Positions 41,793-50,373 are shown, counted from the stretch's first letter. The stretch is 52,761 bases of DNA from Sphingomonas sp. ERG5 (GCF_000803065.1 NZ_JSXI01000009.1:1-52761), one strand, 5' to 3'. Made by a program: numbers and translations. Notes: a model not told the origin generated them from the letters alone.

Positions 41793-41807
41793 AATTGTAT
41801 TACAATT
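41793..41807. promoter_or_regulatory. Perfect 15-bp palindrome upstream of the TonB receptor gene
   Basis: AATTGTA-T-TACAATT is a perfect dyad in an AT-rich patch, 89-103 bases upstream of the receptor start. Its form is that of a repressor or activator operator; the regulator is not identified. Confidence 0.45.
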
Positions 41808-41864
41808 AGGTTTTATTTTCGAGTTTTCGGCAAGCGCTCGCGACCGGTCGCTGCCCGAACGGGC

Positions 41865-42980
41865 TCAAAGAGCCTTCAACAATGCGTTGACCGCCGGGAC
41901 GGCCGACCCGTCGCCGGTCAGCGCTACCGCTGCGAACGCATGATCGGCCGGAGCATAGACGATCAGGGCACTGGCCCCGGGCGTGCCGCCGGCATGGCCG
42001 ATCCACAGGATCCGTCTGGCCCCGTCGGGCAGGTCGAACACCATCGCGCCCAGGCCGTAATATGTGCCGGGATCGAACATGGGATAGAGTGTTTTGGTCA
42101 TCGCCGTCACTTGCGATCGTGCGATCAGGCGCCCGTCAAGCAGCGCGGCCCAGAAGCGCACCATGTCGCCAGCGCTGCCCACGATCGGACCCGCGGCGCC
42201 GGCCCAGCTCGGATCAATCGGCTTTTCCTGGGCGGAAACAAGCGGCGCCACGCCGCTCGCACCACCGCCCGGCGGTAGCGCCCGCAGCGTCTTCAACCCC
42301 AGCGGCACGATAATCCTGGCAGCGATTGCCTGGTCGATCGAGCGGCCATCGACGATCCGCACGATCTCGCCCAGCAAATCATAGCCGGTGTTGGAATAGC
42401 GCCAGTTCGCGCCCGGGCAGAACATCGCGCCATGCCGTCGCGCGATCGCCAGCGTCTCGGCAGGACCCCGATAACGCGGGTCGGCGCGTGCCGTCAGATC
42501 CTCGTTCGCGCTGAACAGGCCGGCCGTATGCGCCAGCAGGTCGCGTACCGTCACGACGTCGCCATTGGGCACATTCTCGATCCAGCGCGATATGGGATCA
42601 TCGAGCGACAGCTTGTGTTCCTGCACCAGCTGCAGGACGACGACCGCAGTGAAGGATTTGCCGGCACTGGCCCAGAACAGCTTCGGACCGGCGGCGGTGC
42701 CGTCGCTGGTCCATAGCCCCTTGCCCGTGATGCCGACCGCAGCGGTCATCGCACCCGGCTGGGTCTTGTCCCGGATCATCGCGAGCACGGTGTCGAGGCG
42801 TGCGGTTATTGCCGGGTCCAGCGCGGTTTCGGGCACCGCCGCCGGTCGCGCGACGTCAATGGCGGCGTGAAGGGGGCGACCGGCATAAGCCTGGCGCACC
42901 ATGCAACGCACCGGCTTGTAGTCGGCGGCGCCCGCAGCGGTCGCCAACAGTGAGAGCAAGGCAATGGCACTACGGTACAT
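41865..42980 (-). CDS. Serine hydrolase of the beta-lactamase/D-Ala-D-Ala carboxypeptidase family
   Basis: A 371-residue exported penicillin-recognising-fold enzyme. A signal peptide (MYRSAIALLSLLATAAGAA) precedes the SxxK motif FWASAGKSF (Ser105, Lys108) and the YSN motif WRYSNTGYDLLG (near residue 190); WIGHAGGTPGASALI near the C-terminus replaces the third KTG motif. The family includes class C beta-lactamases, esterases and D-aminopeptidases, so substrate specificity cannot be decided. ATG 42980 is chosen for the signal peptide. It follows the second TonB receptor gene by 26 bases and probably acts on the imported compound. Confidence 0.9.
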   Translation of the reverse strand: MYRSAIALLSLLATAAGAADYKPVRCMVRQAYAGRPLHAAIDVARPAAVPETALDPAITARLDTVLAMIRDKTQPGAMTAAVGITGKGLWTSDGTAAGPKLFWASAGKSFTAVVVLQLVQEHKLSLDDPISRWIENVPNGDVVTVRDLLAHTAGLFSANEDLTARADPRYRGPAETLAIARRHGAMFCPGANWRYSNTGYDLLGEIVRIVDGRSIDQAIAARIIVPLGLKTLRALPPGGGASGVAPLVSAQEKPIDPSWAGAAGPIVGSAGDMVRFWAALLDGRLIARSQVTAMTKTLYPMFDPGTYYGLGAMVFDLPDGARRILWIGHAGGTPGASALIVYAPADHAFAAVALTGDGSAVPAVNALLKAL

Positions 42981-43006
42981 GGAGGCATATCCCTTTCCCA
43001 TCTGGG

Positions 43007-45022
43007 TCACCAATCGATCGAAAAGCCGAGCGCCACAAAGCGCGGTACGCCGCTATCCTCATTCGCGGCCACCGCCAGTGCTCCGCTCTCGTCGAGATAA
43101 GCGTTGCGTAACGGAAAGCTGCGCGACCCGACATTGGTGCGGTCGAAAATGTTGAGTGCATCGACGAACAGCCGACCCTGCGCGCTGCCCAGCCGGATCG
43201 TCTTTTCGATCCGCACGTCGATTCGGGCATATACTGGCGCTTCGGCGGAAAAAGGCGGTCCGTAGACCGCGACCGGCACGCCGCTGGCGTCGCGTCCGAT
43301 CGAGAGCAAAGGGGTATAGGGAACACCGCTTTGTACGCGGACCTTGCCGCCGATCGACCAGGTCGGCAACGGTCGCCATGTCGCGGCCAGCGTGCCGCTC
43401 CACGGGATCGCATAGCGATAATTGATCGGCGTGTCCGTTGGCAGCAGACGGCGGCGGTTGATGGCATGGCTTAACGACAGCCAGCCGTCGAACTGGCCGC
43501 CGTTGGGCGCGCTGATCAGCAAGTCGATCCCGCGTGCCGTGCCGGCGACCCTGCTTTCGATCGGGGTACCGATCAGGTCGTCGAGCCGGAAATCCTTCCA
43601 CCATGCCTCTACTTGCGCGTTCCACCCGCCAACCCGTGCGCGGATTCCGCCCGCTGCCTGCCACGACGCGGGCAGCCGCATGTCCCGAACAGCGGCGAGG
43701 TCGAAGGCAAGCCGTGCGGGATCGGGCCGGCCGTGCACCCGTCGCCCACGGACGAACAGCGCGATGCTTTCGGCCGGCCGCCATTCCAGTGAGGCACGGG
43801 GTTCGACCATTGTCGCATCCAGCGCTGCGTCGTGTACGAGCCGACCGCCGATCTCCGCGGTAAGGGAGCGTGATAGCGGCAAGGTGATGCCGGCGAATCC
43901 CTCGATCGAATCGAATCTGCGGCGATGTGGTGCATTGCTGCCCGAGACCGCGACGATGCAGCGTGTGTCGAGATAATCGCACAGCGGTACCGCACCCGTT
44001 ACGGATACCGTCAATCGATCGCGTCGCAGGTTGATTCCGGTATCGAGCGTCACCGCGCCCAGGGGCAAGGTGAGGTCGCTGCGCAGCGACAGCGTGTCTG
44101 TCGCGAATGCGATCCGGTCGCCCGCGGCATAGGTCGTGCGATCGGACGCAGCGACATGTGAGGCAACCGTTGTCCATGTCCCGCTCGGCCCGAGCGGCAC
44201 GTTCAGGCGAAGCGCTTGCGCGTCGAACCGCCGGCGTTCGATCTGGCCATAGCGTGGCGCGATGCCGAGCTCCGGGCGTTGGGTCTCGCGTCGCTCGTCG
44301 CGGCTGCCGAGTGTCGAGGCGGTCAGGTCGAAGCCGCTGCCGCTCCAGCGAGCACGGCCGACATAGTCGGCGCTGCGTGGCATACGATATTCGACCAGCC
44401 GCGTGCCTGGCCCAAACGACCCGACGAACAGATGCGCCAGATTGTAGCGGCCGCCGGCGTAAACCGAGAGGCGGTCGGTCAGCGGCGCTTCGATGAATCC
44501 CGCCACCTTGATCTGGCTTGCCTCGATCTGGGCATGCGCGCCATCCAGTGCGGGATCGCGCAATGCGATGTCGATCACGCCCCCGGTCGCACCACCGAAG
44601 CGCAGGGGGAAGGCGGCACTCGACAGGTCGAAGCTTCGCAGCGCGGCGGGCATGACGATCGAATCGCCCAGATCGTGAAACAGGTCGGGCAGCGGGATTC
44701 CGTCGACCAGGAACAGATTGTCGCCCGGTCCGGCGCCGCGCACCACCGGCCGATCCAGATCGCTGCCCCCGAAACTGATGCCCGGCAGCGTCAAAAGGGC
44801 CTGGACCGGATCGCTCACCGTACCCGCGACATGCAGCAGCGCCGCGGAATCCGCTGCCATGCGGGTCGTATCGCCATCGCCCTGCTTCGCCGTGACGAGA
44901 ATGTCGTCGAAACCGCCTTCGGCGGACCGAGCCAGAATGTTCTCCTGCGCTGTGGCAGGAAACGCGCAGGCAAGCGGGATCGCTGCGAGGGCGCATACGC
45001 GCCTCGTCCAGGAGCTGGTCAT
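43007..45022 (-). CDS. TonB-dependent outer-membrane receptor
   Basis: A 671-residue receptor with a signal peptide (TRRVCALAAIPLACAFPATAQ), a FDDILVTAKQ TonB-box region, a plug domain with VVRGAGPGDNLFLVDGIPLPDLFHDLG and a barrel ending FVALGFSIDW. The plug resembles carboxypeptidase-regulatory or peptide-type receptors rather than classic siderophore receptors. Start ATG 45022 chosen for the signal peptide. A serine hydrolase gene follows after 26 bases, forming a receptor-hydrolase unit parallel to the receptor-aminotransferase unit next door; an XRE regulator lies 40 bases upstream. Confidence 0.95.
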   Translation of the reverse strand: MTSSWTRRVCALAAIPLACAFPATAQENILARSAEGGFDDILVTAKQGDGDTTRMAADSAALLHVAGTVSDPVQALLTLPGISFGGSDLDRPVVRGAGPGDNLFLVDGIPLPDLFHDLGDSIVMPAALRSFDLSSAAFPLRFGGATGGVIDIALRDPALDGAHAQIEASQIKVAGFIEAPLTDRLSVYAGGRYNLAHLFVGSFGPGTRLVEYRMPRSADYVGRARWSGSGFDLTASTLGSRDERRETQRPELGIAPRYGQIERRRFDAQALRLNVPLGPSGTWTTVASHVAASDRTTYAAGDRIAFATDTLSLRSDLTLPLGAVTLDTGINLRRDRLTVSVTGAVPLCDYLDTRCIVAVSGSNAPHRRRFDSIEGFAGITLPLSRSLTAEIGGRLVHDAALDATMVEPRASLEWRPAESIALFVRGRRVHGRPDPARLAFDLAAVRDMRLPASWQAAGGIRARVGGWNAQVEAWWKDFRLDDLIGTPIESRVAGTARGIDLLISAPNGGQFDGWLSLSHAINRRRLLPTDTPINYRYAIPWSGTLAATWRPLPTWSIGGKVRVQSGVPYTPLLSIGRDASGVPVAVYGPPFSAEAPVYARIDVRIEKTIRLGSAQGRLFVDALNIFDRTNVGSRSFPLRNAYLDESGALAVAANEDSGVPRFVALGFSIDW

Positions 45023-45062
45023 CTCAGTCAGCCTTTTAGGAGAGAAGAACGAAGACCGGCGA

Positions 45063-45281
45063 TCAGCCTGAGGGATCGTCCGGTACATGGTCGATCAGGT
45101 CGCCAGGCCGGCAGCCGAGCGCGACACACAGCCGGTCGAGTGTGTCGAACCGCACGCCCTTCACCTTGCCGGTCTTGATCATCGACAGGTTCTGCTCGCT
45201 AAGGCCGATTGCCATCGACAGCCCCTTCAGCGTCATCTTGCGCCGCGCCAGCATCACATCGAGCGTCAGCACGATCGCCAT
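45063..45281 (-). CDS. Small XRE-family (YozG-like) transcriptional regulator
   Basis: A 72-residue single helix-turn-helix protein, MAIVLTLDVMLARRKMTLKGLSMAIGLSEQNLSMIKTGKVKGVRFDTLDRLCVALGCRPGDLIDHV. This is the compact YozG-type XRE fold commonly paired with a DUF2975 membrane protein, as here. Its ATG overlaps the DUF2975 stop by one base. A second paralogue lies on the other side of the DUF2975 gene. It is probably a repressor whose activity is linked to the membrane partner; target genes may include the adjacent TonB receptor operon. Confidence 0.88.
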   Translation of the reverse strand: MAIVLTLDVMLARRKMTLKGLSMAIGLSEQNLSMIKTGKVKGVRFDTLDRLCVALGCRPGDLIDHVPDDPSG

Positions 45282-45814
45282 CAGAGGATGCTCCGCGCAT
45301 CGTCGTCCAGTGCCCGGCCGGCGACGAATATCTGCGCGACGAACAACACGAGGAGAGCCGAAACGGCCATCGTCACCTGTTCGGCGCCGATCGTGACATG
45401 CAGCGAGCTCGGGCGATCGCCGGCGATCGAGGTCAGCAACAGGCCGTGCAGCGCCTGCTGGACGATACGAACCGGGACCAGCCATAGCATTGCCCAGGCG
45501 AAACCGCGAAAGCCGCGCACCGCCGCTTCGGAGAAGCAGTCGCCGGCCATCGCCGCGCGAAAGGTCCGTCGCAGCCGCAGCAAGGCGAAGATGAGCAATG
45601 AGGCGGTCATCGCGTACAGGCCGCAATTGGCCCAACGCGCCCAGCCGGTCAGCAATTCGCTCGGTACGGGGTCGATGCCCGGTGCGCTCGCCAAGGGCGA
45701 GAGCAGCGGGTGGAAATAGACCGCCACACCACCGCCGATCAGCAGCGCACAAAGCAAGATGGTCAGCCGGTCGAGCAACTGTGCGGAACGGGCAAGCGTC
45801 AATGCCGGAAACAT
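45281..45814 (-). CDS. DUF2975 membrane protein
   Basis: A 177-residue protein with four membrane helices (LTILLCALLIGGGVAVYF; ANCGLYAMTASLLIFALL; GFRGFAWAMLWLVPVRIVQQALHGLLL; AVSALLVLFVAQIFVAG). The GDCFSEAAVRGFRGFAWAML motif is typical of DUF2975. The gene is coupled to the downstream XRE regulator by a one-base stop/start overlap. ATG 45814 was preferred over a TTG at 45847. The family may sense membrane state and control its XRE partner, but no mechanism is established. Confidence 0.85.
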   Translation of the reverse strand: MFPALTLARSAQLLDRLTILLCALLIGGGVAVYFHPLLSPLASAPGIDPVPSELLTGWARWANCGLYAMTASLLIFALLRLRRTFRAAMAGDCFSEAAVRGFRGFAWAMLWLVPVRIVQQALHGLLLTSIAGDRPSSLHVTIGAEQVTMAVSALLVLFVAQIFVAGRALDDDARSIL

Positions 45815-45869
45815 CGGAAACCACCCTTTCTTCAGGATGGTGATCAATTAAGATAATGGATTATTTCTG

Positions 45870-46112
45870 TCAAACAATAATATCTGGCGGACAAGTCGCC
45901 TCTTCGATCGATAGGATGTCGCCTGGTGCGCAGTCGAGATAGTCGCAAATCCGAACCAGGGTTTCGAAACGAACCCCCTTCACCCTGCCCTGCTTGAGCA
46001 ATGACAGATTGGCTTCGGTGATGCCGATATGGGCGGCGAGATCCTTCCCGGTAACCTTGCGCCGGGCCATCATCACGTCGAGGGTTATGACGATATGACG
46101 TGCCACCGTCAT
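45870..46112 (-). CDS. Second YozG-like XRE regulator (paralogue)
   Basis: An 80-residue protein with MTVARHIVITLDVMMARRKVTGKDLAAHIGITEANLSLLKQGRVKGVRFETLVRICDYLDCAPGDIL, clearly related along its length to the 72-residue regulator on the far side of the DUF2975 gene. The two regulators flank DUF2975 and are all on one strand, which suggests a duplication of the regulator. The C-terminal tail (SIEEATCPPDIIV) has an extra Cys. The gap between it and DUF2975 is AT-rich and probably contains a promoter. Confidence 0.85.
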   Translation of the reverse strand: MTVARHIVITLDVMMARRKVTGKDLAAHIGITEANLSLLKQGRVKGVRFETLVRICDYLDCAPGDILSIEEATCPPDIIV

Positions 46113-46236
46113 CGCTGCCTTATTGCGGTTGCCGGGATTGCGCGTCGGGGGAAGACAGCGCGTGCGATCGGGAAGTGGAGCGAGCGAGACATGATGGGCG
46201 CCGGTTATCCCACAGCGAGATGTGGTGGAAGCGCGA

Positions 46237-47802
46237 TCATGGCGCGGGTTCAATCGGCGCGGCCGACAAACGAAACGAGGGGCCGTCGGCAGGTGCGGGA
46301 ACCGGCTCGATGCCCTGACTGCGCAGCATTGCCGCGACCGCTTGGCCGCGCCGCTGCGACAGGCCTGGCGTCTCCGGTTCCTCCTTGGCCAGGCCGGGCA
46401 CGCGCAACGCGCGGATGTTCCAGCGCCGCGCCGCCCAGGCCGAGGTCAGCACCGCTTCGCGCGCGGCAGCATCGAGCGTATCGGCGTCGCCAGAAAAGCC
46501 GATCAGCGGCAGCGGCGCTTGCGGCGGTGTGATGGCGATGTCCCATCCTTCGGCCTGCAGCGCCGATCGCTGTTCGAGCGCGCGATAGGTTGCGATCGTC
46601 GCGCCGGGCAATGGTGCGGCGATCGCGCGCGCTCGACGATGATCGCGATCGACCGTCACGGTCTCGGGCGCAATGCCCGCCGCGAGCCCCAGCATCCGCG
46701 TCATCGCGGAGGCCTGCGCGGTCTCCGCCGCCGCCGCTTCGCCTGCCTGACGCAATTCCTCGCGCTGTGCATCGAGCGGGCCGGCACCGGGTTCGAGCAA
46801 CACCTGATCGAGTCGCAGACGGATCGGCTGGCCGAGCCGCTGTTCGAGTTCCTTCTGCAGCGCCGCCGATTGCTGCATGTTCGCTCGCGGCGTGATGATG
46901 ACCGATCGCACGGTGATCGGAGCCGTATCGAAACTGACATCGAGTTGAGTCACGCGCGCGTCCGCGCCGAAGCGGTCGGAGAGGTGGGAGCGCACTTGCG
47001 TTACGGTGACGGCTTCGGTTGCGATCTGCCTGAGCGAAAAGCCGAGCGGGATCGCCATGACGATGAAGACCAGCGCGAGAAGGATCGTCTGGGTCCAGCT
47101 TTGTTGGCTGGAGAGGTGGTGGCCGAAGCCATAATAGCGCGCCATCACGGTTGCGGACAAAGCGATGGTCACGAAATTGGTGACGAACAGTGCGAAAGCG
47201 CCGCCAAGCACGGGCAGATTCCCGGTCGCGAGCCCATAGCCGACCACCGCGAGCGGCGGCATCAGCGCCGTCGCGATCGCCACGCCGACGATCGTCTCGC
47301 CGCGCCCGCGGATGATCGCAAAGGTCCCGGCCAGTGCCGCGAACAAGGCGACGGCGAGATCGAACAGGTTCGGGCGGGTGCGCGCGATGATCTCGCTGGT
47401 CGGTGCCTGGAGCGGCGACAAGGCGACGATTAGCGCGGTAAAGGCGACCGCGGCACAGGATCCGATGGCCAGCGCGATGACGGCGCGGCGCATCTCGCCG
47501 AAATCGAACAATGCGAGGCTGAACCCCAGGCCAAGGATCGGGCTCATCAGCGGCGAGATCAGCATGGCGCCAATCACCACCGCCGGTGACGATAGCAGCA
47601 AACCCAGGACCGCGATGCCGGCGGACATGATCGTCATGAAGCCATAGCGCGGCGACCAGCCACTCTCCGCGATGATTCGTTCCATCACCTGCGCATGGTC
47701 GACGCTGCCGACAACCGCGCGGCGCCACCAGCGATACAGTACGAAACGATCGAGTGGGTCCTGTACCGCCCGAATGTCGCTCGCCTCTCGCGCGTCGTTC
47801 AT
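46237..47802 (-). CDS. DUF389 family membrane protein
   Basis: A 521-residue protein with an N-terminal group of about six to seven TM helices, starting YGFMTIMSAGIAVLGLLLSSPAVVIGAMLISPLMSPILGLGFSLALFD, which is the DUF389/TIGR00341 signature, plus IVGVAIATALMPPLAVVGYGLATGN. The C-terminal 230 residues are soluble, with an OmpA-like end (NIRALRVPGLAKEEPETPGLSQRRGQAVAAMLRSQGIEP) that could bind peptidoglycan. Function is unknown. ATG 47802 begins MNDAREASDIRAVQDP; the frame upstream of it is not family-like. Confidence 0.9.
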   Translation of the reverse strand: MNDAREASDIRAVQDPLDRFVLYRWWRRAVVGSVDHAQVMERIIAESGWSPRYGFMTIMSAGIAVLGLLLSSPAVVIGAMLISPLMSPILGLGFSLALFDFGEMRRAVIALAIGSCAAVAFTALIVALSPLQAPTSEIIARTRPNLFDLAVALFAALAGTFAIIRGRGETIVGVAIATALMPPLAVVGYGLATGNLPVLGGAFALFVTNFVTIALSATVMARYYGFGHHLSSQQSWTQTILLALVFIVMAIPLGFSLRQIATEAVTVTQVRSHLSDRFGADARVTQLDVSFDTAPITVRSVIITPRANMQQSAALQKELEQRLGQPIRLRLDQVLLEPGAGPLDAQREELRQAGEAAAAETAQASAMTRMLGLAAGIAPETVTVDRDHRRARAIAAPLPGATIATYRALEQRSALQAEGWDIAITPPQAPLPLIGFSGDADTLDAAAREAVLTSAWAARRWNIRALRVPGLAKEEPETPGLSQRRGQAVAAMLRSQGIEPVPAPADGPSFRLSAAPIEPAP

Positions 47803-48019
47803 GCTCGCCCCCTGCCTCTTCGGTCGTCGCGGGTCAGGGTGGCATCTGGAACGCGCCGGGGCAATGAAAGCCGGGCCGGACATCCTTTGACGTCGGACGA
47901 TCAGGGGAAGGAACGCGCGCGCTTGTCCCCGCGGCCATGGCTATTTCGGCGCCACAGCCTTGCTCGTCAGGTCGGCAAGATGCCTCTGCGCAGACGCATC
48001 GTCGGGAGGGGGTGATGTT

Positions 48020-48030
48020 GACCACCAGTC
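48020..48030. promoter_or_regulatory. C-box-like half-site upstream of the methylase gene
   Basis: GACCACCAGTC is a 10 of 11 match to the reverse complement of the second C-box (GACTGATGGTC) found upstream of the controller gene, and lies 22 bases before the methylase ATG. This suggests that the controller protein also acts on the methylase promoter. Confidence 0.5.
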
Positions 48031-48052
48031 ACGTCTCCGTTAGAAATGTGAA

Positions 48053-49156
48053 ATGGTTCAACGCGCATTCGATCTTCCCAATTTCTCGCAATCACCTGAA
48101 GAAGCGTTCGCCGAATTTCCTTCGACGCGCTACCAAGGCTCCAAGCGTAAATTGCTGCCGTTCTTATATGAAGCATGTAAATCCTACGATTTTCACAGTG
48201 TCCTTGATCTTTATAGTGGAACCAGCAGCGTTTCTCTGATGTTTAGGTACATGGGGAAGCGTGTAACTGCTAACGATTACATGCTCTATAATTGGACAAC
48301 TGCTAAGATTCTCCTTAATGCCACCAATGATTGGTTGGGTGGCCTTGATATGAATTCGCTTATCGAAGGGTGCTTCGAGTCAAATAATGATGTACAGAAT
48401 GTAGTTGGCAATAGATTTGCCGGTATATATTTTCCTGACGAAGAAAATGAACAAGTAGATCTGTTCTGTGCCAATCTTTCGAAATTTCCGCCCGAACAAG
48501 CTGATCTATTAATATATCTGATGGGTCAGTCGATGCTGATGAAGCGTCCATATAACTTGTTTCATCGCGCTAACCTTGAAATGCGTACGAAAGATGTTCC
48601 TCGGAGTTTCGGAAATGCCAAGACATGGGAGACTCCTTTCGCTACGCATATGCTAAAGCTCGCTAAAAGACTTCAGAAATGCCAGTTCAGAGGTCCGGCC
48701 GGAGTAGCCTATTGCATAAATTCGAACGATATTGGTGAGTTGCCGGTAGAACCAGATTTGATATATCTTGATCCTCCCTATTTGAATAAGGCCAATGTAC
48801 CGGTAGATTACTCGACGTTTTACCACTTTCTGGACGGTTTGGTTGACTATGCGCTATTTTCGCAAGGGAATGACAAGTATCCACATAAGCCCATTGCGTT
48901 GAAGCCGTCGCGCTGGCGGACACCTGACGGTGGTCTTGCCGAGATTAGCGACATTCTTCGTCGATGGCCGACGGCTCGAATTGCAATTAGCTACCGTGGC
49001 GATGGGCGTCCCTCGATTGCCGATCTGAAAGCAGTTCTGGGCCAGGCAGGGTATATAATAAACGAACACACTGCGGTCGATTACAAATACGCTCTGTCGA
49101 AGAATTTCGATGCTACCGAAGATTTAATAATCGGCACACCTTCGCGGCTTACATAA
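48053..49156 (+). CDS. Type II DNA adenine-N6 methylase of the EcoRV-like system
   Basis: A 367-residue alpha-class (D12/Dam-like) methyltransferase. The SAM region has RYQGSKRKLLPFLY (residues 26-39) and LDLYSGTSSVSLMF (51-64); the catalytic motif DPPY is at 240-243 (LIYLDPPYLNK). It protects host DNA at the nuclease site, expected to be GATATC by analogy with the partner enzyme. Its sequence is not close to M.EcoRV, being longer and carrying a FHRANLEMRTKDVPRSFG insert. Base composition is clearly more AT-rich than the flanks. Its 3' end overlaps the 3' end of the convergent nuclease gene by 8 bases. Confidence 0.92.
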   Translation: MVQRAFDLPNFSQSPEEAFAEFPSTRYQGSKRKLLPFLYEACKSYDFHSVLDLYSGTSSVSLMFRYMGKRVTANDYMLYNWTTAKILLNATNDWLGGLDMNSLIEGCFESNNDVQNVVGNRFAGIYFPDEENEQVDLFCANLSKFPPEQADLLIYLMGQSMLMKRPYNLFHRANLEMRTKDVPRSFGNAKTWETPFATHMLKLAKRLQKCQFRGPAGVAYCINSNDIGELPVEPDLIYLDPPYLNKANVPVDYSTFYHFLDGLVDYALFSQGNDKYPHKPIALKPSRWRTPDGGLAEISDILRRWPTARIAISYRGDGRPSIADLKAVLGQAGYIINEHTAVDYKYALSKNFDATEDLIIGTPSRLT

Positions 49157-49886
49157 AGCGTTGAAAGTCGGGATGGGCGACCAGTCGCTCGGCAGTGCCT
49201 ATGGCTAGGGAAAACGCTTCGTAATTTGCCCAATAGAAATCGCATGCTTCTTTTGGCTTGGCGAAGCCAGCGAATGGCCCCATGCCATGTTGGAAGTCGC
49301 TTGGTTTAGACCCCACGAAGCTTCCAATATTTTTCGTATTCCCGCTTCCAGCTTTCAACCCACAGAGTTCGTGCTTTTCTCTTATAAATACAGCCTCAAC
49401 TTTATAAGGGCAGGTAATTTCGCCGGCCTTCGGCAAGTTTTCAAGGTCATATTCGGTGTGGTGGCCGAGTTGTTTATATACAAACCCCAGAACCCAATGA
49501 TCGGTATAGCTACTATAGGCATGGAGAATGTTCTTCGTATCATTTCGAAGAAACGAGTTATAACCTCCCAAAGTAAAAATCATCCGCGCTCGCGTGTAGG
49601 TGGTTTTAATGTCGAGAGCGATACGATGTCCGGTGATGATATTGGTCATCGTAAAATCTGGATACGTTGTTTGGTTCGCCAACTCCACGTGATAGCCAAA
49701 TTCCCTGGCTATGCTTCGCAACGCCGGGGCAGCCATCCGTTCGAAAATAGTCGAAATAACCTTCGTATCGGAATCTATTGGATGAACGAACGAATTCGAG
49801 TCGAGAAAACCCTGAACCTCCCACGACCAGTTTTCGGTTAGGTTGAAGAAGTTTCGGCGGAATCCGTCGATTGTCAGCGCATTCAT
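49149..49886 (-). CDS. Type II restriction endonuclease, EcoRV-like
   Basis: A 245-residue nuclease with the same length as EcoRV and parallel motifs: IDSDTKVISTIFERM (EcoRV LGSDTKVLSTIFEL), YPDFTM with Asp77, ALDIKTTYT with Asp92 and Lys94, FTLGGYNSFLRNDTKNI and the recognition-loop motif AGSGNTKNIGS (Gly182-Asn186; compare AGSGNTTNIGS). Glu49, Asp77, Asp92 and Lys94 are the catalytic residues by analogy with EcoRV Glu45, Asp74, Asp90 and Lys92. It should cut GATATC to blunt ends. Its start overlaps the stop of the controller gene (ATGA), so C and R are co-transcribed and opposite to the methylase. Confidence 0.92.
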   Translation of the reverse strand: MNALTIDGFRRNFFNLTENWSWEVQGFLDSNSFVHPIDSDTKVISTIFERMAAPALRSIAREFGYHVELANQTTYPDFTMTNIITGHRIALDIKTTYTRARMIFTLGGYNSFLRNDTKNILHAYSSYTDHWVLGFVYKQLGHHTEYDLENLPKAGEITCPYKVEAVFIREKHELCGLKAGSGNTKNIGSFVGSKPSDFQHGMGPFAGFAKPKEACDFYWANYEAFSLAIGTAERLVAHPDFQRFM

Positions 49887-50122
49887 GCAATTTCGCTCCC
49901 GGCAAAATCACACAGTTCGGAAACTGTTACACTCAACGCACCGGCAAGGCTTGCAACGCAAACCAAGCTTGGGTTGCGTTTCCCGCGTTCCAAGAGGCTA
50001 ATGTACGTGCGATCCAAATCGGCGAGTTCGGCCAGGGCCTCCTGCGATATTTGGAGTCGAACGCGAACCATGCGCAGGCGCTTGCCAAAAGCAATCAGGA
50101 TTGCGGCGTCTGCTTCATTCAT
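49883..50122 (-). CDS. Restriction-modification controller (C) protein, XRE family
   Basis: A 79-residue helix-turn-helix protein, GKRLRMVRVRLQISQEALAELADLDRTYISLLERGKRNPSLVCVASLAGALSVTVSEL, with the layout of C proteins that time R and M expression on entry to a new host. It is followed directly by the nuclease gene with a 4-base overlap. Upstream lie two C-box palindromes (50145-50155 and 50160-50170), the usual operators through which C proteins first activate and then repress their own operon. Like the other genes of this set it is AT-rich for this genome. Confidence 0.93.
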   Translation of the reverse strand: MNEADAAILIAFGKRLRMVRVRLQISQEALAELADLDRTYISLLERGKRNPSLVCVASLAGALSVTVSELCDFAGSEIA

Positions 50123-50144
50123 CGGTCACGAATCGCGTGGGAGT

Positions 50145-50170
50145 GACTGACAGTCCACAGACTGATGGTC
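50145..50170 (-). promoter_or_regulatory. C-boxes (two GACT-N3-AGTC type palindromes)
   Basis: GACTGACAGTC at 50145-50155 and GACTGATGGTC at 50160-50170 are separated by CACA, 22 bases upstream of the controller gene start. The arrangement fits the known C-protein double operator (a GACTnnnAGTC pair). Confidence 0.8.
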
Positions 50171-50298
50171 ACGGCTTTGCCTTGGCCGGCCCATGACTAA
50201 ATCGTGTCGATCAGCGCAGCCAAAGGCGCGCGGCGTCCCGTGCCGGTACCTCGCCGGTGAAGTGCCCGAAGGCCAATTTGGCTAAGTTATTCAAAAAA

Positions 50299-50373
<75 letters not shown>

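Noticed and set aside
39287..41809. 840-codon open frame on the plus strand opposite the first TonB receptor
   Set aside because: It has no signal peptide or family feature; the minus strand encodes a complete receptor with signal, plug and barrel. It is a high-G+C shadow.
41865..42980. Class C beta-lactamase giving antibiotic resistance
   Set aside because: SxxK and YSN motifs exist but there is no KTG motif, and the receptor context points to another substrate.
43059..44996. 645-codon minus-strand frame inside the second TonB receptor
   Set aside because: Low-complexity Arg-rich composition; the frame shift relative to the real receptor and lack of any motif show that it is a shadow.
46250..47728. 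492-codon minus-strand frame inside the DUF389 gene
   Set aside because: Arg-rich shadow of the real frame, which has TM helices and the DUF389 signature.
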